Part shown: positions 21,771 through 33,727 of the stretch, in pieces
How the letters are laid out: each line of letters opens with the position of its first letter
Position numbering within the stretch: position 1 is the first letter of the stretch
From: Mytilus galloprovincialis
Lineage: Eukaryota > Mollusca > Bivalvia > Mytilida > Mytilidae
Length of the DNA: 64,000 bases
Reading direction: 5' to 3'
NCBI RefSeq assembly: GCF_965363235.1
Contig: NC_134849.1
Coordinates: forward strand, 52,212,122 to 52,276,121
Notes under the pieces: generated by a model
The model's database searches: none
What the model was told of the DNA's origin: nothing
Seen by the model: the letters and a program-made list of their open reading frames with translations, nothing else
Program-made: the position numbers and the translations under genes

Positions 21771-23635
21771 CAGTACTAAGCGTGCATGTTACGCTAGAAA
21801 CATATTCAAAGAATAAAGTTTTATAACTTCTTAATGTCATATCCAATATTTATCAAAACCTATAGGGGAGTTACATGTATCTTACTTCCTATATTTTTTC
21901 GTGGATGTCAATACACCTAATCGCTATTTATTCTAAAATTACACAACTTTTTCATCGAGTTGAAGCTATCTGGGGGCCGTTGAAACAATTCACCATGCAC
22001 AATACTTTTTAATGAGACCCGTTTTAACTTATTGTAAATACTTTAAACAAAATAATTTTTTACTTCAATTTTCAATTTCGAAAAATAGTGGATCATACTC
22101 TATTAAAGTTTCTTGATGATCGCTTTCTAAAGTTTTTCCTCCCTCAGCTCTCTAGTAAAAAACCTTTATTTTCAGTCGCATGACCCAAACAGAAAGTTGT
22201 ACATACAGTGTATGACTGTTTTTCCCAGATTGGACTAAATAGCGATAATTAAATAAAGTGTAATTCCGGGATTGTTGAAAACTTGCATATTCATCACTAT
22301 CTGATTTTGCGGTTTTAACAATCCAGACAGACAAATAGCAATAAGGTGTTTAGGAAAACATGACCTAAAACCTCCTTCATATAAGACAAAAAACATGGGA
22401 ACTCATACTGAATGGTCAAATGTGTTCAATATGAAAATTTCTATTAAGATGGTAAAATCACAAATCAGCCGTTAATGTAAATGGACTATAAGTATGACTT
22501 TTGAGCAAATTTAAAGGGAAATGACGGGGAAGGGGCAAATTAGCTTTCAAGGGGAGCAAATGCTGTTTAAATTGGTAAGCGGGTTTTAAATATAGAGGGA
22601 AAGTGGAGTCATCTTTTTGGACTTTAGTTACATGTAAATATAACTTATGTAGACTTACCTTCTAATTCTATAGACTATTAAAAAAAAAAAACACACACAA
22701 CTCGGAACTATTTCTAATTCACTTGGACTACTGATATGCAAACCTAAAAACAAAAAGAAAAATATCATAAAATAGTGATTGAAAGATTCATAACACTTTG
22801 AAAGGATAATTCAGACACGTGTTACACGGGGAGCATGTTTGTTTACAAATAATAATGTCACGTGATCGCGCACTGACCTCGCATGCTGCATCGCCCTTAC
22901 AATTCACTAATACATGTACATAACCATTTTCATGCAAACATGCAAAGTGAATGTGATTGGTTATCAAATAATACAAAAATAATGCATGAACCGTTGAAGA
23001 AGAAATTGTTTCATCAAATAGATTGGATTTTCACTTTCGACACGAATAGGTCGAGTTGACATTCCTGTCATCGGAGATAGTATTGAGATAAATGGGATAA
23101 AACGGACCGTCGAAAAGGTCTAGAGTACCACATCAGTAGAACCCTAACATAAATAAGTAATACTTACCAACATTTCTCTAATTAATAACCTATAGAACTG
23201 AAATTTCACAAAAATACCGGTAAATAATTTTGTTGTGATGCTGGTTAAATTGGCTCTAAATAAATATTCTTACTCCTATTGCTTCATGTAAAAAAAAATG
23301 TATAGAATTTAATTCGACTACAGTTCAGAATAAAAAAAACGTGAATATGCAAAAGCCAGGTAATATGTTAATGATAAAGTGTGTATAAATTTTCGTAAAC
23401 GAAGTTACCCGTATACTTCACCAAGAATTACATTTGAGCGCAAAGCCGTTCTGTATGTGTGATTTGGTTGGTTTATGTAACATAATTTAGACTGGGATCC
23501 TGGCTAATCTTGACCTTACGACGCGCAGCTAGATTGGGCCGGATCCCAGGCTAATGTATCATCGTAGAACTCAGGGTAACGGAATTTTTTGCGTTGCTAT
23601 TAGATCATTGAGGCCATCTATTTTTATTGCGGGTT
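21771..23635. other. Intergenic, nothing recognised
   Basis: No supported gene. A 9-bp inverted pair CTGGGATCC/GGATCCCAG lies near 23.49 and 23.54 kb. The stretch around 22.83-22.90 kb is less AT-rich than its surroundings. Confidence 0.45.
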
Positions 23636-24042
23636 CCACATATTTAAATCGGAATTATAGAAAAAATGGAATGTTGTGAGCAGAATCAAAACAGAAATGA
23701 TGAACACTGCAACATTTCCAGCAAAATATAAATAGGATGGAGGATCTGTGTATTGACATTATTTGTAAAACTCTCCTTATTCATGTGAAGCGTGTGCTTT
23801 ACATCGAGGCTTATTATGCTAATCATTGACGCCACAGTACTTCAACCAATCAGACAATGTTTATTTGGGGCATTCGATCGATTTTAACTCAGATTTTGGA
23901 ATATTTCAATCGAAATTATAGAAAAATGGAATGTTGCTGGTACATATAAAATAGAAAATGATGAATACTTTTAGCTAAAGATAATTTGGATGGGGGTTCT
24001 GTGTATTCACATTATTTGCACAACTCTCCTTACTGATGCCAT
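23636..24042 (+). repeat. Two diverged direct repeats of about 250 bp
   Basis: Both halves contain AATTATAGAAAAA.TGGAATGTTG, then a segment with 'AAATGATGAA', then 'GGATGG.GG.TCTGTGTATT' and 'CATTATTTG.A.AACTCTCC'. The last part also occurs at 20.56 kb, so this is a dispersed family present here as a tandem pair. Confidence 0.6.
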
Positions 24043-24519
24043 ATTTTGGAATTTCCGTGACCTAAATGGTTCGCGAAAATTAATATTTTTATATATAGTA
24101 TAGTAATTATCTATTCTCCTGTTCCTGCTTAAAACATATATACATTGACGGATTATCAGGATTTGTCAACAATGAAAATTCGATGTATTGATATAAAAAT
24201 TGCACGATTTTATCTCTTAACCTTTTATAACCAATAAAGTCGGATTTCGAAAAAAATGAATTCAACTCACTTGTACCAAAAACAATGTCATCATTTTATA
24301 TTCTTTTTTTCTTAATTTGGCATTGAAAATTTCATATTAATAATGATGTATTGTTTAAAGATAATTTATATATAAATTACTTTTATTTTTTTATAATTAT
24401 TTTGCAAATTATGTCATTATATTAATCAATACGTTTAGAATAATTTATGGTAAGACATACTACATTTACATGATTTTTTTCCGTAGATCATATTTATATT
24501 TGAAAATTTAAAGAACTTG

Positions 24520-24670
24520 CGACAGGTTTATGATGTCTTAGCTAAGATGATCCTAAGACAGCTTCGAGACGAGGTCTGAGATATGTCTTAGGATAGTCAT
24601 AAGAGGATCATAAGACATGTCCTAAGACATGTCTTATGACATGTCTTAGGATAGCTTCGTGAAACCGGCC
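24520..24670. repeat. Palindrome-rich AAGACATGTCTTA repeat
   Basis: Several overlapping inverted repeats. The best is a perfect 13-bp stem with a TTAT loop at 24,621-24,650. The phrases CCTAAGACATGTC and CATAAGACATGTC alternate, so several alternative folds are possible. Confidence 0.75.
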
Positions 24671-25440
24671 CCAGGAGAAAAAAATATGACGAATAAGTCT
24701 TCTAGACAACAGTTAAGCTTTTTTAATGCGCATCAGTTTTGTGTTTAAATTGTTTTCCAAGTGTCTGATTCTAGCACCGCTGGTGATTATTGTGCAGACA
24801 AAACGCACGTATGTCATACACATTAATAAGTTTGGTATATTAGGTGACTTTTGTTCATAACTAGACCGAGACTTACATTGATACAAGAGCCATGATTGTA
24901 GGGCAATCTAGTATACGGAAAATGAAGGGTTATCATTCAAACTCCTTGTACCGGGAACAGTCCCTGTAAAAAAGTGGCGCGATTGTCGTCATTTTTTACA
25001 CATGCATTTGTTAAGCAATACGATGAAGCTACTACTACTACTACTACAATGTACTACCAATTGAGTAAAACAAAAACAAAAAGCATGACTATAAATTCAA
25101 CCAAGGAACATACATGTAAAATCTTTTAATATTTCTTTTTCTGTTCATGGTTAAAATACATTAGTGATATTAATTTACAAAAATTAAATTGAAAACCTTA
25201 AACAATATACTCAGGTCAAGAGGTTAATGTGTATTTAGTCGTTATTGTCTTCAGTTACATACTAAATGCTATTGATTAATCATACACCCTATGATGAACA
25301 TATCAGTTGTTGTCTGTACATAATTATTTATGAGTCCGGGAACTCTTTTCCATTGATCACTTTCATAAATCCAAATTACTTCAATTTCACCAGAGAACGT
25401 TGGACATTCCGCGAAAGCAATTGTAGCTGTTTTATTCTAT
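24671..25440. other. Intergenic with a short (ACT)n microsatellite
   Basis: About six ACT units at 25,027-25,046. Nothing else was recognised. Confidence 0.5.
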
Positions 25441-25459
25441 TTCAGTGCTGAATTTAAAG

Positions 25460-25654
25460 ATGTCACAGCCAATGGTACTTGTATATTCTTTTCCTGGAAC
25501 CAAAAACCTTTCTTTGGATCCTGAAAATCTGTCGTATTCGATTTTTATACCCGATGGACATTCTTTTTCTAAATCAATTCCGAAGGCAAGAACAGACGGA
25601 AGTACTATAGACATTCTCGCTAAGCTAGACGACGTTCAGAAAATAAATGTATAA
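25460..25654 (+). CDS. Possible short exon or small protein, unrecognised
   Basis: The ATG at 25,460 opens 64 codons ending at TAA 25,652. The product starts MSQPMVLVYSFPGTKN and contains DPENLSYSIFIPDG and TIDILAKLDDVQK, with a more protein-like composition than other short frames here. A pyrimidine-rich 'TTTTATTCTATTTCAG' just upstream (ending 25,445) could be a splice acceptor, which would make this a last coding exon. No domain was recognised and no neighbouring exon was found. Confidence 0.25.
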   Translation: MSQPMVLVYSFPGTKNLSLDPENLSYSIFIPDGHSFSKSIPKARTDGSTIDILAKLDDVQKINV

Positions 25655-26236
25655 CAGTCTAACGTCTGATGAATATAGTCTAAACTTGAAATAACAGTTT
25701 TATATAGCAAACATGTTAATTAAGTGATGTTTTTTCTTTTGTTGCGTTTCCTTATTTGGTCTATGGCACCATCACTGACATTTGACTAACTTTCATATCT
25801 TCGCGACTTAATCAAAAATAGATTTGAAAGTTGAACGATGTGATAATAACAATAAGTTTATGTCGTTCTTTTTACAGTAAGTTTTATTTACCCCAATTGC
25901 ATCTGTTCTATGGAGCAGGGTCTTTTGATCAATTACGGACATTGGTATCTCCTGCTTTCTTACCTTGTGGACGGGTGCTACAGTTAAACTTAATTACGTT
26001 GATTTGCTATTGTGATAATTAGAAAAAAAAAATAAAAAAAATCCACTTTATAAATTTCATCCGTTCGAACCGCTTTTCTGGATTTACCGTCATCAGTGAC
26101 TCGAAACAGTTGAAGAGTTATACGAACAAGAAGGACATAACAATAATAGTCGAATCCATCTAATAAGGAGACCTAATAAAAGCATAACTGAAATTCAAGG
26201 GCCCTGAAAACCAAAAATATTATATATTATATTGTA
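25655..26236. other. Intergenic flank of the Tc1-type element
   Basis: No gene or matched repeat was recognised. Confidence 0.45.
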
Positions 26237-27712
26237 GACAAAAAAAGAAACGATACCCAGATTTAATCAAACATATTTATTGAAGTTTTTAACAATGTAG
26301 TTTTAGTTATGTATTTTATAATAATAACATTAAAGCATACACACTTAACAAAGAAAACAGATGACAATTGATTTGCCTAAATGCACAGACTGTTTGAAGA
26401 TGTCATTGTCGAAACTTACAGATGGAAAGTTAATAAAGTGTTTGACAATCTCCTTCGTTGAAAACAGCACTTAATCTCCGAAGTAATAATCCAATTAAGG
26501 GTTGGATAAAGGCTGGAGGAATGTTATTCAACTCTTCAAACAATACGACTTGTAACTGGTTGACTGACTGTGGCTGCTGATGACATATAATAATACCCTT
26601 TTCAAGTTCATCCCATAAATGTTCAATGGGTGATAGATCTGGCGATAGAGCGGGTCATGGACGAATGTCAATGATATTCTGATCAAGATATTTAATTTGT
26701 GCATACACGTGTCACGTGACAACTGGTACTGTCCTGTTGAACAAGATTCCGATTTCCATGCCTTGCAATGAAGAGAGAATTTCGTCATGAAAATGCACCC
26801 CAGTTAGACTTTTGTTAATAAACTTCGAGTCAGTGCCTCCATAATGCGTTATTCCACACCACGTCAATCAAAGCAATCACATTCATTCACAAGTGCGACT
26901 GCATATCATAATGTTCAAATCAGTGTTCGTTAACTCTCATTCTGCTATCACTGCTACTCAAACGAAATCGTGACTTGTCACTAAAGATGACAGTTTGCCA
27001 CCTAACTCAGTTCATGTATACAAGTGCGTTTGCCCAACGTAGACGTGCAGTCCGATGGCGTTGTTTAAGGTTGGCTTCTTCTTCATGTCGTCGTGAACGT
27101 AAACCATCCTCTCTTATCCTTTAACGAACAGTTCGGGGGGATATTCTTGGATTACCCACCCCCACCCCCAGGCTGGTGTTTGTCTTGACGTAATTGTTGT
27201 AGGCAAATCCCGACCCTTGAGACCTTGAGATGGATGAATCTTATTCGACAATCTTGAAGTTACGTCGTTTCTCTTGAACGTCCACTACGTGGTCTCTCAT
27301 TTGAGGAACCAGTCTCTCTTAAACGTTTTATTAGTCGTGGTTTTGTGAATTAGGAAACCCCAGTATGATGTTATCTGCTTCCACCAAACCCTTTGTTATG
27401 TCGAGTTGAATTTGGCGTAGACGAGGCATATAAGACCGGCTTTTTGGGTGGTCACCTTCAATCACTTTTTTTTTAACTGTGTTAATTGGATATTTAAGTA
27501 TCCTTATTAAATGAAAACCCGTGTTCACACCACATAAATGCGGTTTCGCTCTAAATTTAAGTGATGTTAAGTCCAGGTAGAACAAAAAAAAAAAAGACAG
27601 TCATAAACAGACTTATGACTACTTTTGAACACACAGTTAGAGGCAATAATAAATTTTGGGTTGTAAAACGTTTAATGCCAAAAAAGTCGGGTATCGTTTA
27701 TTTTTTTTGGCA
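26237..27712 (-). mobile_element. Decayed Tc1/mariner-type DNA transposon
   Basis: The inverted ends match: GACAAAAAAAGAAACGATAC at the left (26,237-26,256) and, on the minus strand from about 27,712, a GCCAAAAAAAATAAACGATA-type end. The length of about 1.48 kb fits the Tc1 group. A TA lies directly outside the left end. The minus strand carries a broken transposase throughout. Both inverted repeats and coding remains have diverged, so the copy is old. Confidence 0.8.
26400..27560 (-). pseudogene. Tc1-type transposase pseudogene
   Basis: Reading the minus strand by similarity to Tc1 transposases, pieces appear in the right order but in different frames: RTVR..IREDGLRSRRHEEE and 'QRHRTARLRWANALVYMN' (about 27.02-27.13 kb), WQTVIFSDKSRFRLS with the first catalytic D (26,970-27,000), 'SLTGVHFHDEIL' (about 26.78 kb), a degraded QQDSTSCHVTRVC for QHDNARPHTARV (about 26.7 kb), and 'ALSPDLSPIEHLWDELE' with the catalytic E (26,605-26,653). 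Several frameshifts and stops separate them. The longest single frame (26528-26788) is out of register for the last block. It cannot make an active enzyme. Confidence 0.8.
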
Positions 27713-28062
27713 AGTTTAATATATGAAATGAAACAAAATATTTTAGTTGTTCATAGCGAATTGCATTCTTCTATTGTTTTCTACATGCGCATGTCCATAT
27801 ATGATGTTTTATTCAGTCATCTCGCTTAAAGTTTTTAGTAAAGAATAGGTAAAGCGTATTTTATGCAACATGACTTTTTGCGCCTTTATTAAATATCTAA
27901 TAACTTGCAAGCTATCATCGTATTGAATATACCGGTTCTTAATAGATTAAGTAGGAACTAGTTTTTACTGGGACAAGAGCTGACAACTATTTAGAAACTG
28001 CAATTCGCTTCTGAAATGTAATCAATGAAAAAAGGTAAATGGTAGAGTCAATCATTCGAAAA
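27713..28062. other. Intergenic, nothing recognised
   Basis: AT-rich spacer between the Tc1-type element and the 48-bp repeat. Confidence 0.4.
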
Positions 28063-28206
28063 CATGCCTTATCCAGCCACATACTATATGTCCATGTCCC
28101 AAGTATGAAACATGCCTTATCCAGCCACATACTTTATGTCCCTGTCCCAAGTATGAAACATGCCTTATCCAGCCACATACTATATGTCCCTGTCCCAAGT
28201 ATGAAA
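28063..28206 (+). repeat. 48-bp tandem repeat, three units
   Basis: Units start at 28,063, 28,111 and 28,159 with only one or two differences. Each has CATGCCTTATCCAGCCACAT and 'TGTCCCAAGTATGAAA'. The unit resembles the 'CCTGTCCCAAGTCAGGAG' part of the CCACATCTTC-ended family, so it is probably a local expansion inside a copy that continues to about 28,390. The 81-codon frame across it is an artefact of a period divisible by three. Confidence 0.85.
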
Positions 28207-28591
28207 CATGTTGTCCTTGGATGCTGTGTGCTATATTTGTTTTTCCATCTTTTGTTAAATCATTTTTTGTTTTTAATTGTTTAAAGATTTGTGTTAGTAG
28301 GGTCTTTTATAGTTTACTATAAGGTAAAGTTTTGCCCATTGAAGCTGCGATTAATAGTTTTGATTGTCTCTTTGATAACTAACTTGTCTAAAAGTCACGA
28401 GTTTCACGTGTCTGTACTTGATTGACTGACTGTTTTCGAATTTGTAATCAAGTATTCATATTTTGGCTGTGGATTCGGAGAGCGGGCGATGATTGGACAG
28501 GAAAAGACGCTTACCCTGTCGACGCACCCTGTGTCTCTCCTTTAGGAGCTATGCGTTTTTGTTTTATCTTTTTTGTGTATTGATAAGATTT

Positions 28592-28948
28592 GATAACATC
28601 AGTCGATGCCACTGCTGGTGGAGATTTATTTCCCCGAGGGTATCACCAGCCCAGTAGTCAGCATTTCTGTGTTGACTTGATTTATCATTGATAGGTTCAT
28701 AATTATAAATTAACTGTTAACAAAACGTTGAATTTTTAAAATACTAAGGCTTTTCTACCATAGGAATAGATTACCTTAGCTGTATTTGGCAAAACTTTTA
28801 GGAATTTTTGGTCCTCAATGCTCTTCAACTTTGTACTTTATTTGGCCTTTTTAACATTTTTTTATTCGAGCGTCACTGATGAGTCTTTTGTAGACGAAAC
28901 GCGCGACTGGCGTAAATATAAAATTTCAATCCTGGTATCTATGATGAG
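28592..28948 (+). repeat. Retrozyme-like repeat, single long unit
   Basis: It matches one unit of the 52.5 kb array: GTCGATGCCACTGCTGGTGG, 'CCCCGAGGGTATCACCAGCC', 'AGTCAGCA', 'GATTACCTTAG', 'TGCTCTTCAACTTTGTA', then the hammerhead (28,870-28,913) and 'CCTGGTATCTATGATGAG'. The UUCG hairpin is degraded here. Non-coding. Confidence 0.75.
28870..28913 (+). ncRNA. Hammerhead ribozyme motif, probably inactive
   Basis: Stem I GCGTCA, core CTGATGA, stem II GTCT/AGAC with TTTGT loop, GAAA, then CGCGCGAC and TGGCGT. The cleavage triplet is GAC instead of GUC, which loses the A-U pair beside the cleavage site, so this copy should be weak or dead. Confidence 0.7.
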
Positions 28949-30540
28949 TTAATTTAATTCAGTCCTCCTATGATAACGATTGTAAAAAAATCCCAAATCC
29001 ATGATGTTATGTAATTTCAATGAAATGGGCGACAATAAAGGTATTTCTAAAAAATAACTTCTATTTAAGAAACGTTAAATCGCACCTCCCTTTTATATTT
29101 TAGAGGAATACCTTTTTATTCGTCTTGAAATTTTTTTTTGATTTGTTTTTGTTTTATATCAATTGTTTTAGTTTTGTGTTTTCCATGACTTTTAGTTGTG
29201 TTTGTATCCTAGTTTTTTGAAAACTATTTCACTGTCAACGTTCATGTCATTTCAAATAGCGTAAGTCACATACAGGTAACCGAACCATTTACTCTTACAT
29301 TTATTCTTATTGTTAGACCTCAATTATGATGAATATTTGAATCATATCGATACGTATTGTTGTATTTAATGGACATTACTAAATGACGTCTTTCGTTTCA
29401 TATGATAGAATAGCCAAGCACATACATACAAGTTCAAAAGAGTTAATGTATTATATTGTTGTAATTTTCCTGAATATGGACGAAGTTTTTGTAGTTGAGG
29501 TTTAGGAACCAAAAATTGAATTCAGCTTACATACAGCTAAAGCATCGATCATTCATCTTCTGCGTGTGTTAGCTGTGGGATGTTTTCGTTGGAAAGGTTG
29601 GTGGTTAAAATAAACAGAAACTAAGTGTTTGTCCAATAATATACAAAAAAAATTAATGTTGTTAACATTAATGCTGTCTTTACTAATTTTCAATAGAAAA
29701 AAAAAACATTTTGCGTTTTCGTCCTTTTATCATGTATATTTTTCCAAAAGTTTAAACACAAAATGAATTATCCTCACATAAGATCGACGAACAATACTTT
29801 ATTGTTGACTATAAATGTAGCTTGTATGTGCTAGTGACTTCCTTTGATCTTTAGGGAACATTGGCAATGGAACTAAACGAACTATTGAAAAGGTTTAATA
29901 CTAGACCTACTGTGTGTAACTGTAAGCAAATAAAAAAGATATATCGTAATCTAGAGTGCAATACAATGGGTGTACAGAGAAACAAGACAGGGAAGTTATA
30001 AACAAAGATATCAGAAAAGCGTCAGCTTAGTGAAAATATACGCCAACCAAAAAACGGTATGGATATGTATACAACCATTGGCATTCGAACTTTGGGTTTG
30101 GATCTGCTGATGATATTGACTACTAGAATGTAAATCCACATAATTTGGACAATGAGATTTCAAACCAAAAGAAACAATTGATTAAAAGACAAATAGAGGT
30201 ATGCATACAGTCGTCAAAAATATACAAGTGTCTGAACAAAAATATTAAGCTCTAAGTCGCCCTGAGTCTAATATATTGTGATTAAATTTAACAAATCTTC
30301 TCAACGATATATTTTCAATTAGTAACCATGGTCATTTAACTGTTATACAGACATTCGATATTGCCATTTTCTATTTGAACTTTCGTTTTGGTACTCCTGG
30401 CTGTTATGGACATCTACAAGCCTTCATCAAATATTTCATCGACTAGATGTTTACATGAGGTCTAAATACAGACTGTTGACATTTATTCAAATACAAAAAA
30501 AAACCTGTGAATCGCACTATGAACTTAGTATGAACAGTTA
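28949..30540. other. Intergenic, nothing recognised
   Basis: AT-rich, with no supported gene or matched repeat. Confidence 0.5.
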
Positions 30541-30612
30541 TCAAATGTACCAGGATTAAAATTTAGTACGCCAAACGCGCGTTTCGTCTACACAAGACTC
30601 ATCAGTGACATT
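30541..30612 (-). ncRNA. Hammerhead ribozyme motif on a short repeat fragment
   Basis: On the minus strand: TGTCA, CTGATGA, GTCT/AGAC stem II with TGTGT loop, GAAACGCGCGTT and TGGCGT (motif 30,568-30,609), followed by the usual 'AATCCTGGTAC' tail. The triplet is GUU, which hammerheads tolerate poorly. The repeat starts almost at the ribozyme's 5' edge. Confidence 0.7.
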
Positions 30613-30629
30613 ATATTTCTTTTCTCACT

Positions 30630-30812
30630 TTAGATTGTGTTTTGGTCATATATGGTATCAAGATAAATCATATAGATTTCAACTTCTATTGCACAACGTG
30701 TACTAAATATGTTATGAAACTTGTTTATATCTTAAATCTTATGAAGACAGATACGCACTGTTCAGTTCAATATTTATATGAGAATGATATTTAAAAACTT
30801 GCCAATTTTTTT
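30630..30812 (+). repeat. Dispersed repeat, copy 1 (pairs with 33.17 kb)
   Basis: 'TGGTCATATATGGTAT', 'TTATGAAACTTGTTTA' and 'TTCAATATTTAT' appear in the same order at 33,166-33,340, and the first phrase again near 33,035. Non-coding. Confidence 0.6.
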
Positions 30813-31192
30813 CACACTAAAAGATCACATAAAATGATTATTTAATGCTCCCGATAATGTCATCGGTAATTTTAGCTCCGTATTTGATATAATGGAAAGG
30901 ATACTGTCCAGGAAATTCTTCGAATATATTTTTTTTTTATTTAACTATAGAAAAAGTCTGTTTCCAGCTGTTATTTACTTTATTTTATGTTTTTGATATT
31001 CGACTTCTCCAGTACTGTGCATTACTTTGTACAGTTTTCATTTTCTGTATGGTCAGTTATAAAATAATATTCATTTCACTGCTTCCCTTCACATTTTACA
31101 CCATTATTGGGTATACAAAATATGTGTACATGGTCACTGAATCAAGAGAAATGGCTATTTATGAGTTCAATACATACGGTACTTTCCTAATA

Positions 31193-31412
31193 ACTGTAAA
31201 CCAACTTATTTTCGCGGATACTTTATTTCGCGTTTAGCCCTGTCTAGTCCATTTGGCGGCGGTTTAATTTCGCGATTCTCAAATTTACTTGATATAGTTA
31301 AGTAAGAAGTCATCCAAATTTTATATATTCGCGACGATTTATATTCGCGATATTTTTCTACTAGCGAAAGTCGCGAAAATAAATCGCTCGCGAAAATAAG
31401 TTGGTTTACAGT
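31193..31412. mobile_element. MITE with 24-bp inverted ends rich in TTCGCG
   Basis: The ends are perfect inverted repeats beginning ACTGTAAACCAACTTATT and continuing to TTCGCG (31,193-31,216 and 31,389-31,412). The interior repeats TTTATTTCGCG/TTCGCGA in both directions, as expected of sub-terminal transposase binding sites. 220 bp, non-coding. The near-perfect ends suggest a recent insertion. The family of the mobilising transposase is not clear. Confidence 0.85.
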
Positions 31413-31607
31413 ATATCATTTTTCTTTTTGTTTTAAGTTTTTGATGTGTTTTGTGTTGTGTTTTATGAAATGTTTCTGATGGGTTTTGTGTTGTGTTTTG
31501 TGTTGTGTTTTATGAACTGTTTTTTGTCTTTTCGTCGTTTTTCCGGTTTTTTGTTGCCATTGCATTGTTATTCTGTTTTCGTTTTACGAGTTTTCGCCAC
31601 TCTTTTA

Positions 31608-31752
31608 CTGTAGATTCAATGCTCGTCAACTTCGTAAATTATTTGGCCTTTTTATCTTTTTTGGATTCGAGCGTCACTGATGAGTCTTTTGCAGACGAAA
31701 CGCGCGTCTGGCGTATATACAAAATTAAGTCCTGGTATCTATGATGAGTTTA
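31608..31752 (+). repeat. Retrozyme-like repeat, short form
   Basis: 'CAATGCTCGTCAACTTCGTA', 'TTATTTGGCCTTTTTA', the hammerhead (31,671-31,714), then 'AAGTCCTGGTATCTATGATG'. About 145 bp, the same length as the insertion at 39.75 kb. Confidence 0.75.
31671..31714 (+). ncRNA. Hammerhead ribozyme, canonical copy
   Basis: Stem I 5' strand GCGTCA pairs with TGGCGT (six pairs, two of them G-U). The core CTGATGA is intact. Stem II is GTCT/AGAC with a TTTGC loop. GAA follows. Stem III is the self-complementary ACGCGCGT, which has no room for a loop and so can only form between two RNAs. The cleavage site is GUC (after 31,708). Short hammerheads acting as dimers are established for Penelope-associated and retrozyme families. 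Confidence 0.85.
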
Positions 31753-33165
31753 TTTATTAATTTTTGTGGGTACCAATTTCCAAGGACTGAGTTGAAAAAT
31801 GTACTTTGATAGATATCTTTGAACTTTCAAAGTCGTGGACTACCCATACCTATGAATTCCACGAACATTGGTATCAGACCAAAAATAAAAAAATCCAGAG
31901 TAATTGGAAAAGGGTACATAAAAGAATTTTTGAAAGAAGATATCTCATTAAAACAGCTTCTTTATTGCAGTTACTGATTTTATCATATTGGTGGACCGTC
32001 AACAATTACAACCTAAACATTTGACATAGCTTACAGGAAGGAAAATACGTTCTTGCGTACCGTTTGATGTTAATAGATAACCGCTATATATGTCTTTGGT
32101 TGAACATGTAGGGATACATGTTTTAATATTGAATAACAATTATTTAATCAAGTTAACTAGATGCAGTAGCGTATTTAACCTATGATCTTACATCATTTTC
32201 AGTAAACGTTATGTGGCCTTATAATCCCAATCCAGTCTTCGTACATATTTTATCACAATTTAAAAACACAATGACATCAATAATTTGAAAACGAAATTTT
32301 GCAAATTTAATGAGTTGATTAACTGTAGACTTTTGAAAGGAAAAGCTACAATATGAAAATTCAACAAAGACATGTTTATAAATTTTTTTGAATAAATAGT
32401 TGTTCTAAAATTTAACAAGATACTAAGTGAAAAAATATAATTTAACAGATACTTTATTTTCCATTCCTTGTTTTTCTCCGTCGACAAATGAGAAATTAAA
32501 ATGACAAAATCGAGATAATATATTCATTTTCTCATAACAAGAATCACAATGCAAATATTCACATAGTAAACCATTTACATGTAATCAACCTTGCAAATTC
32601 TATGTACAAAAAAGGGTGGTTCTTGGAAAAATATACGATACTAAAAATATTAGTTTGCCTGTGGATATCAAATAAACTGTATGAATGCGACGGCAATCAT
32701 TTATGAACAACTATTTTTAAGTCAAATAATTTGTGCAAAAAAAACCCCCCATTAACATATTTCCTTATAGATTTTATAATTCTACATTTTAGAAAATACT
32801 TTATAATAAAAGTTAAAGATAGAACTGACATTTCATTATGTATGTTACAAGAATTATAATAATTATGCTTTAGAATTGTTAATTTCTCATCGCCTAAACT
32901 TGGTTGATCATATTGATTTGATGCAGAAGCTTTAGGTATGTCCAGATAAACGCTTCAAACCCACCAACTTATAAAAGTGTCTTCATACCACTATGAATTT
33001 TGGATGTGATGTTTTATCTTTTCAGTTAAGGTTTTTCTGGCCATATATAGTATTATTAAATCATATTGATAACACATACAATCTGTTGACCTTTATTAAC
33101 ATCGTAAAAACGTACGCATTGCACTAGGAGCTTCGTATATAATGCTGTTCTATTATCATTTTAGG
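31753..33165. other. Intergenic, nothing recognised
   Basis: AT-rich. A frame at 31806-32024 has no domain or splice support. Confidence 0.45.
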
Positions 33166-33340
33166 TTGTTCTGGTCATATATGGTATTACAATAAATCCT
33201 ATTGATTTTAACATCCATTGCACTACTTATACATAGTTATATAAAATCTGTTATGAAACTTGTTTACATTTTAAATCGTAAGACGATGGATAAGGACTGT
33301 CAAGTTCAATATTTATGTAAGTACGATAATTAAAATACTA
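33166..33340 (+). repeat. Dispersed repeat, copy 2 (pairs with 30.63 kb)
   Basis: Same order of phrases as 30,630-30,812, about 2.5 kb away in the same direction. Divergence is visible throughout. Confidence 0.6.
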
Positions 33341-33727
33341 ATACATAATTCAAAATGATATTTAAGTGAACTACTTTCCTTTATTTTTTGAATACTTATT
33401 TTTACACTTGCTTCCAACAGTGTTCTGGAGACTGAAAGACAGTTATGATGAAAAAATACTGCAATCGAAACTTCATGAGTTTGACGGTCAACATCACGAA
33501 TTTGTTGAATGATACTATGTGTCTGCGTCACAATTCACTACAGACAAGTTTTCGGAGTCTTACATTTTTTGATACCGGAATAGTCTGCTCTGCACATGGA
33601 TGTGTCCTATTCCCGATTCTGACATTTTTATTGAATGTGGATTCGCATGGAAGTGATTTCTTAAGTTGTTATGTGTTTTTTTTCTGACCTTGATTTGTAT
33701 CTTTTTAATAGGTATCATAGTTAAAAG

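Noticed and set aside
24530-24670. A CRISPR-like or regulatory array
   Set aside because: The repeats overlap and are palindromic rather than evenly spaced with unique spacers, and the genome is animal.
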